A DNA stretch of 54,174 nucleotides from Anthropogastromicrobium aceti (GTDB lineage: Bacteria > Bacillota > Clostridia > Lachnospirales > Lachnospiraceae). Shown here piece by piece: positions 53,436 to 54,174 of this stretch (the stretch's first letter is position 1; each line of letters opens with the position of its first letter). The stretch lies in NCBI RefSeq assembly GCF_025567095.1, contig NZ_JAOQJH010000025.1. One strand, written 5' to 3'. The position numbers were made by a program, and so were the translations under genes. The notes below the pieces were generated by a model. That model did no database searches and was not told the origin of the DNA. It saw only the letters and a program-made list of their open reading frames with translations.

Positions 53436-54174
53436 TTAAAATCCAAAACATTGTCTCATCGACAATCCATTTTCTTTCATTTTCAAAATCAACTGATCCT
53501 GCATATCCGCAAAATATTCAAATTCATACTCACATTTTTCTCTGTCGGGATGTTTAAAATCCAAATCTGCATTTCGAATTAAAAATGCCGAATATAAATC
53601 TCTTTGTACCTTTCGCTTTCCAATCTCCTTTTCTCTTTGTGACAACGGAATCTTTTCATAAGTATCCGTTACATGGTTGTATTGGCTTGCCTTAAATTCC
53701 TTTGTATCCACTTCTGCATAGACCCCTCCAACTGCCTCCGCTTTTCTTTTCAATTCTAGCAGAAATCTTGCAGGCGCACGACGGTTGATGGATCTTCCAA
53801 AACGTTTTTTTCGCTTATATTTCTGAATCACCTTTACAGTGCCATCTTTCTGCTTAACTTCTGTTTTCTTTTCCTGCCGTCTGGTTTCCTTTGCTTTTTT
53901 TTGAAGCGCTTGAAAGTGCATCTTTTCTACTGGAAAATACCTTGCAATCGATAGTAGCTTATTGCATAACTCTCTGTGACTGTCAACGATATAAGCATGC
54001 TTTTTTCGATACAATGATTTTAACAGTCGGCACATTTTTACATAGTTTTTGGAGTATTTCCATGGATCACGATTAGAACGATTGATGGTTCCATCTTCGT
54101 TATACTTATTTGGGTTACTGATTCTTCTGGAGCGATCCATACTCTGAGAAATCTTTTGAATTTTTTTCTCATAC
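53436..54174 (-). CDS. tnpB: tnpB (IS605 OrfB family), C-terminal part; gene continues beyond window
   Basis: Open throughout the visible part. RuvC-II Glu in FPVEKMHFQALQ and the last RuvC Asp in VQRDLYSAFL are present; the first Asp lies outside the window here (seen in copy 1). A basic segment KYKRKKRFGRSINRR precedes them. The C4 zinc ribbon that normally sits between the last two RuvC motifs has no cysteine at all, and a tail of about 50 residues follows. A clade of Firmicutes TnpBs without the ribbon would explain this. Whether this copy is intact cannot be decided from the window. Confidence 0.82.
   Translation of the reverse strand, partial: YEKKIQKISQSMDRSRRISNPNKYNEDGTINRSNRDPWKYSKNYVKMCRLLKSLYRKKHAYIVDSHRELCNKLLSIARYFPVEKMHFQALQKKAKETRRQEKKTEVKQKDGTVKVIQKYKRKKRFGRSINRRAPARFLLELKRKAEAVGGVYAEVDTKEFKASQYNHVTDTYEKIPLSQREKEIGKRKVQRDLYSAFLIRNADLDFKHPDREKCEYEFEYFADMQDQLILKMKENGLSMRQCFGF

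Larger units (their letters stand above)
53266..54174 (-). mobile_element. IS200/IS605-family TnpB-only element, copy 2 (left end outside window)
   Basis: The right end is placed at 53266: on the minus strand the element ends in TCAA after the hairpin at 53276-53295, matching the IS608 right cleavage site. The next bases, GTTGATAAG, rejoin to TAC at the other side to restore the family motif YVDK in the interrupted gene. Same orientation as copy 1. The left end and the N-terminal half of tnpB are outside the window. Confidence 0.83.

Noticed and set aside
1..54174. The two IS copies as a composite transposon
   Set aside because: The elements insert by single-strand Y1 chemistry, differ by about 5 percent, have no transposase gene in view, and each sits in a different interrupted gene.

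Overview
The window looks like chromosome of a Gram-positive anaerobe, most likely a Clostridia/Lachnospiraceae-type gut bacterium (inferred from protein style, AGGAGG-type ribosome binding sites, T/E/S/Q-rich surface-protein linkers, lipoprotein signals, BspA-like leucine-rich repeats and a Pho-type pst operon). No rRNA, tRNA or CRISPR array was seen. Nearly every gene is on the minus strand; the exceptions are a PucR-family regulator, one MATE pump, a small XRE regulator and a YczE-like membrane protein.

Both edges are occupied by copies of one TnpB-only IS200/IS605 element in the same orientation. Copy 1 (1-1540) runs off the left edge and has a nonsense codon in tnpB. Copy 2 (53266-54174) runs off the right edge. 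Both ends that can be seen fit IS608-like chemistry (insertion after TTAC, right end TCAA), and each copy has cut a gene: a T/E-rich exported protein on the left and an AAA-ATPase-like gene on the right.

From about 2.8 to 23.1 kb lies a large peptide-utilisation region. It has three transcription units: (i) amidohydrolase - TldD - TldE - ornithine-cyclodeaminase-family reductase - MalY-like PLP enzyme, divergent from a PucR-type regulator; (ii) an OppABCDF-type peptide importer with its own promoter, a paired palindromic operator and an intercistronic terminator after oppA; (iii) an M61 metallopeptidase, two S9 serine peptidases and a D-2-hydroxyacid dehydrogenase, driven by a promoter that sits back to back with that of a MATE pump. 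All the peptidases lack signal peptides, so the picture is uptake of oligopeptides followed by cytosolic digestion and processing of the residues.

From 23.4 to 41 kb there are mostly housekeeping or loosely linked genes: MATE pumps, a methyltransferase, a DEAD-box helicase, a second MalY/PatB lyase beside an M19 dipeptidase, a SEC-C protein, trmO, a VanZ-like protein, a uracil permease, an ABC-F ATPase and a GH51 arabinofuranosidase. From 41 to 48.4 kb lie a linker-only lipoprotein, a large leucine-rich-repeat surface protein and a heterodimeric ABC exporter. The pstSCAB-phoU operon, with a Pho-box-like direct repeat, fills 48.5-52.9 kb.

The most unusual things are the exactly readable IS junctions, the peptide/thioether-processing gene set, several palindromic operator candidates (9019-9031, 16382-16426, 23173-23186), a 58-nt dispersed repeat, and attenuator-like leaders before a MATE gene and the LRR protein.
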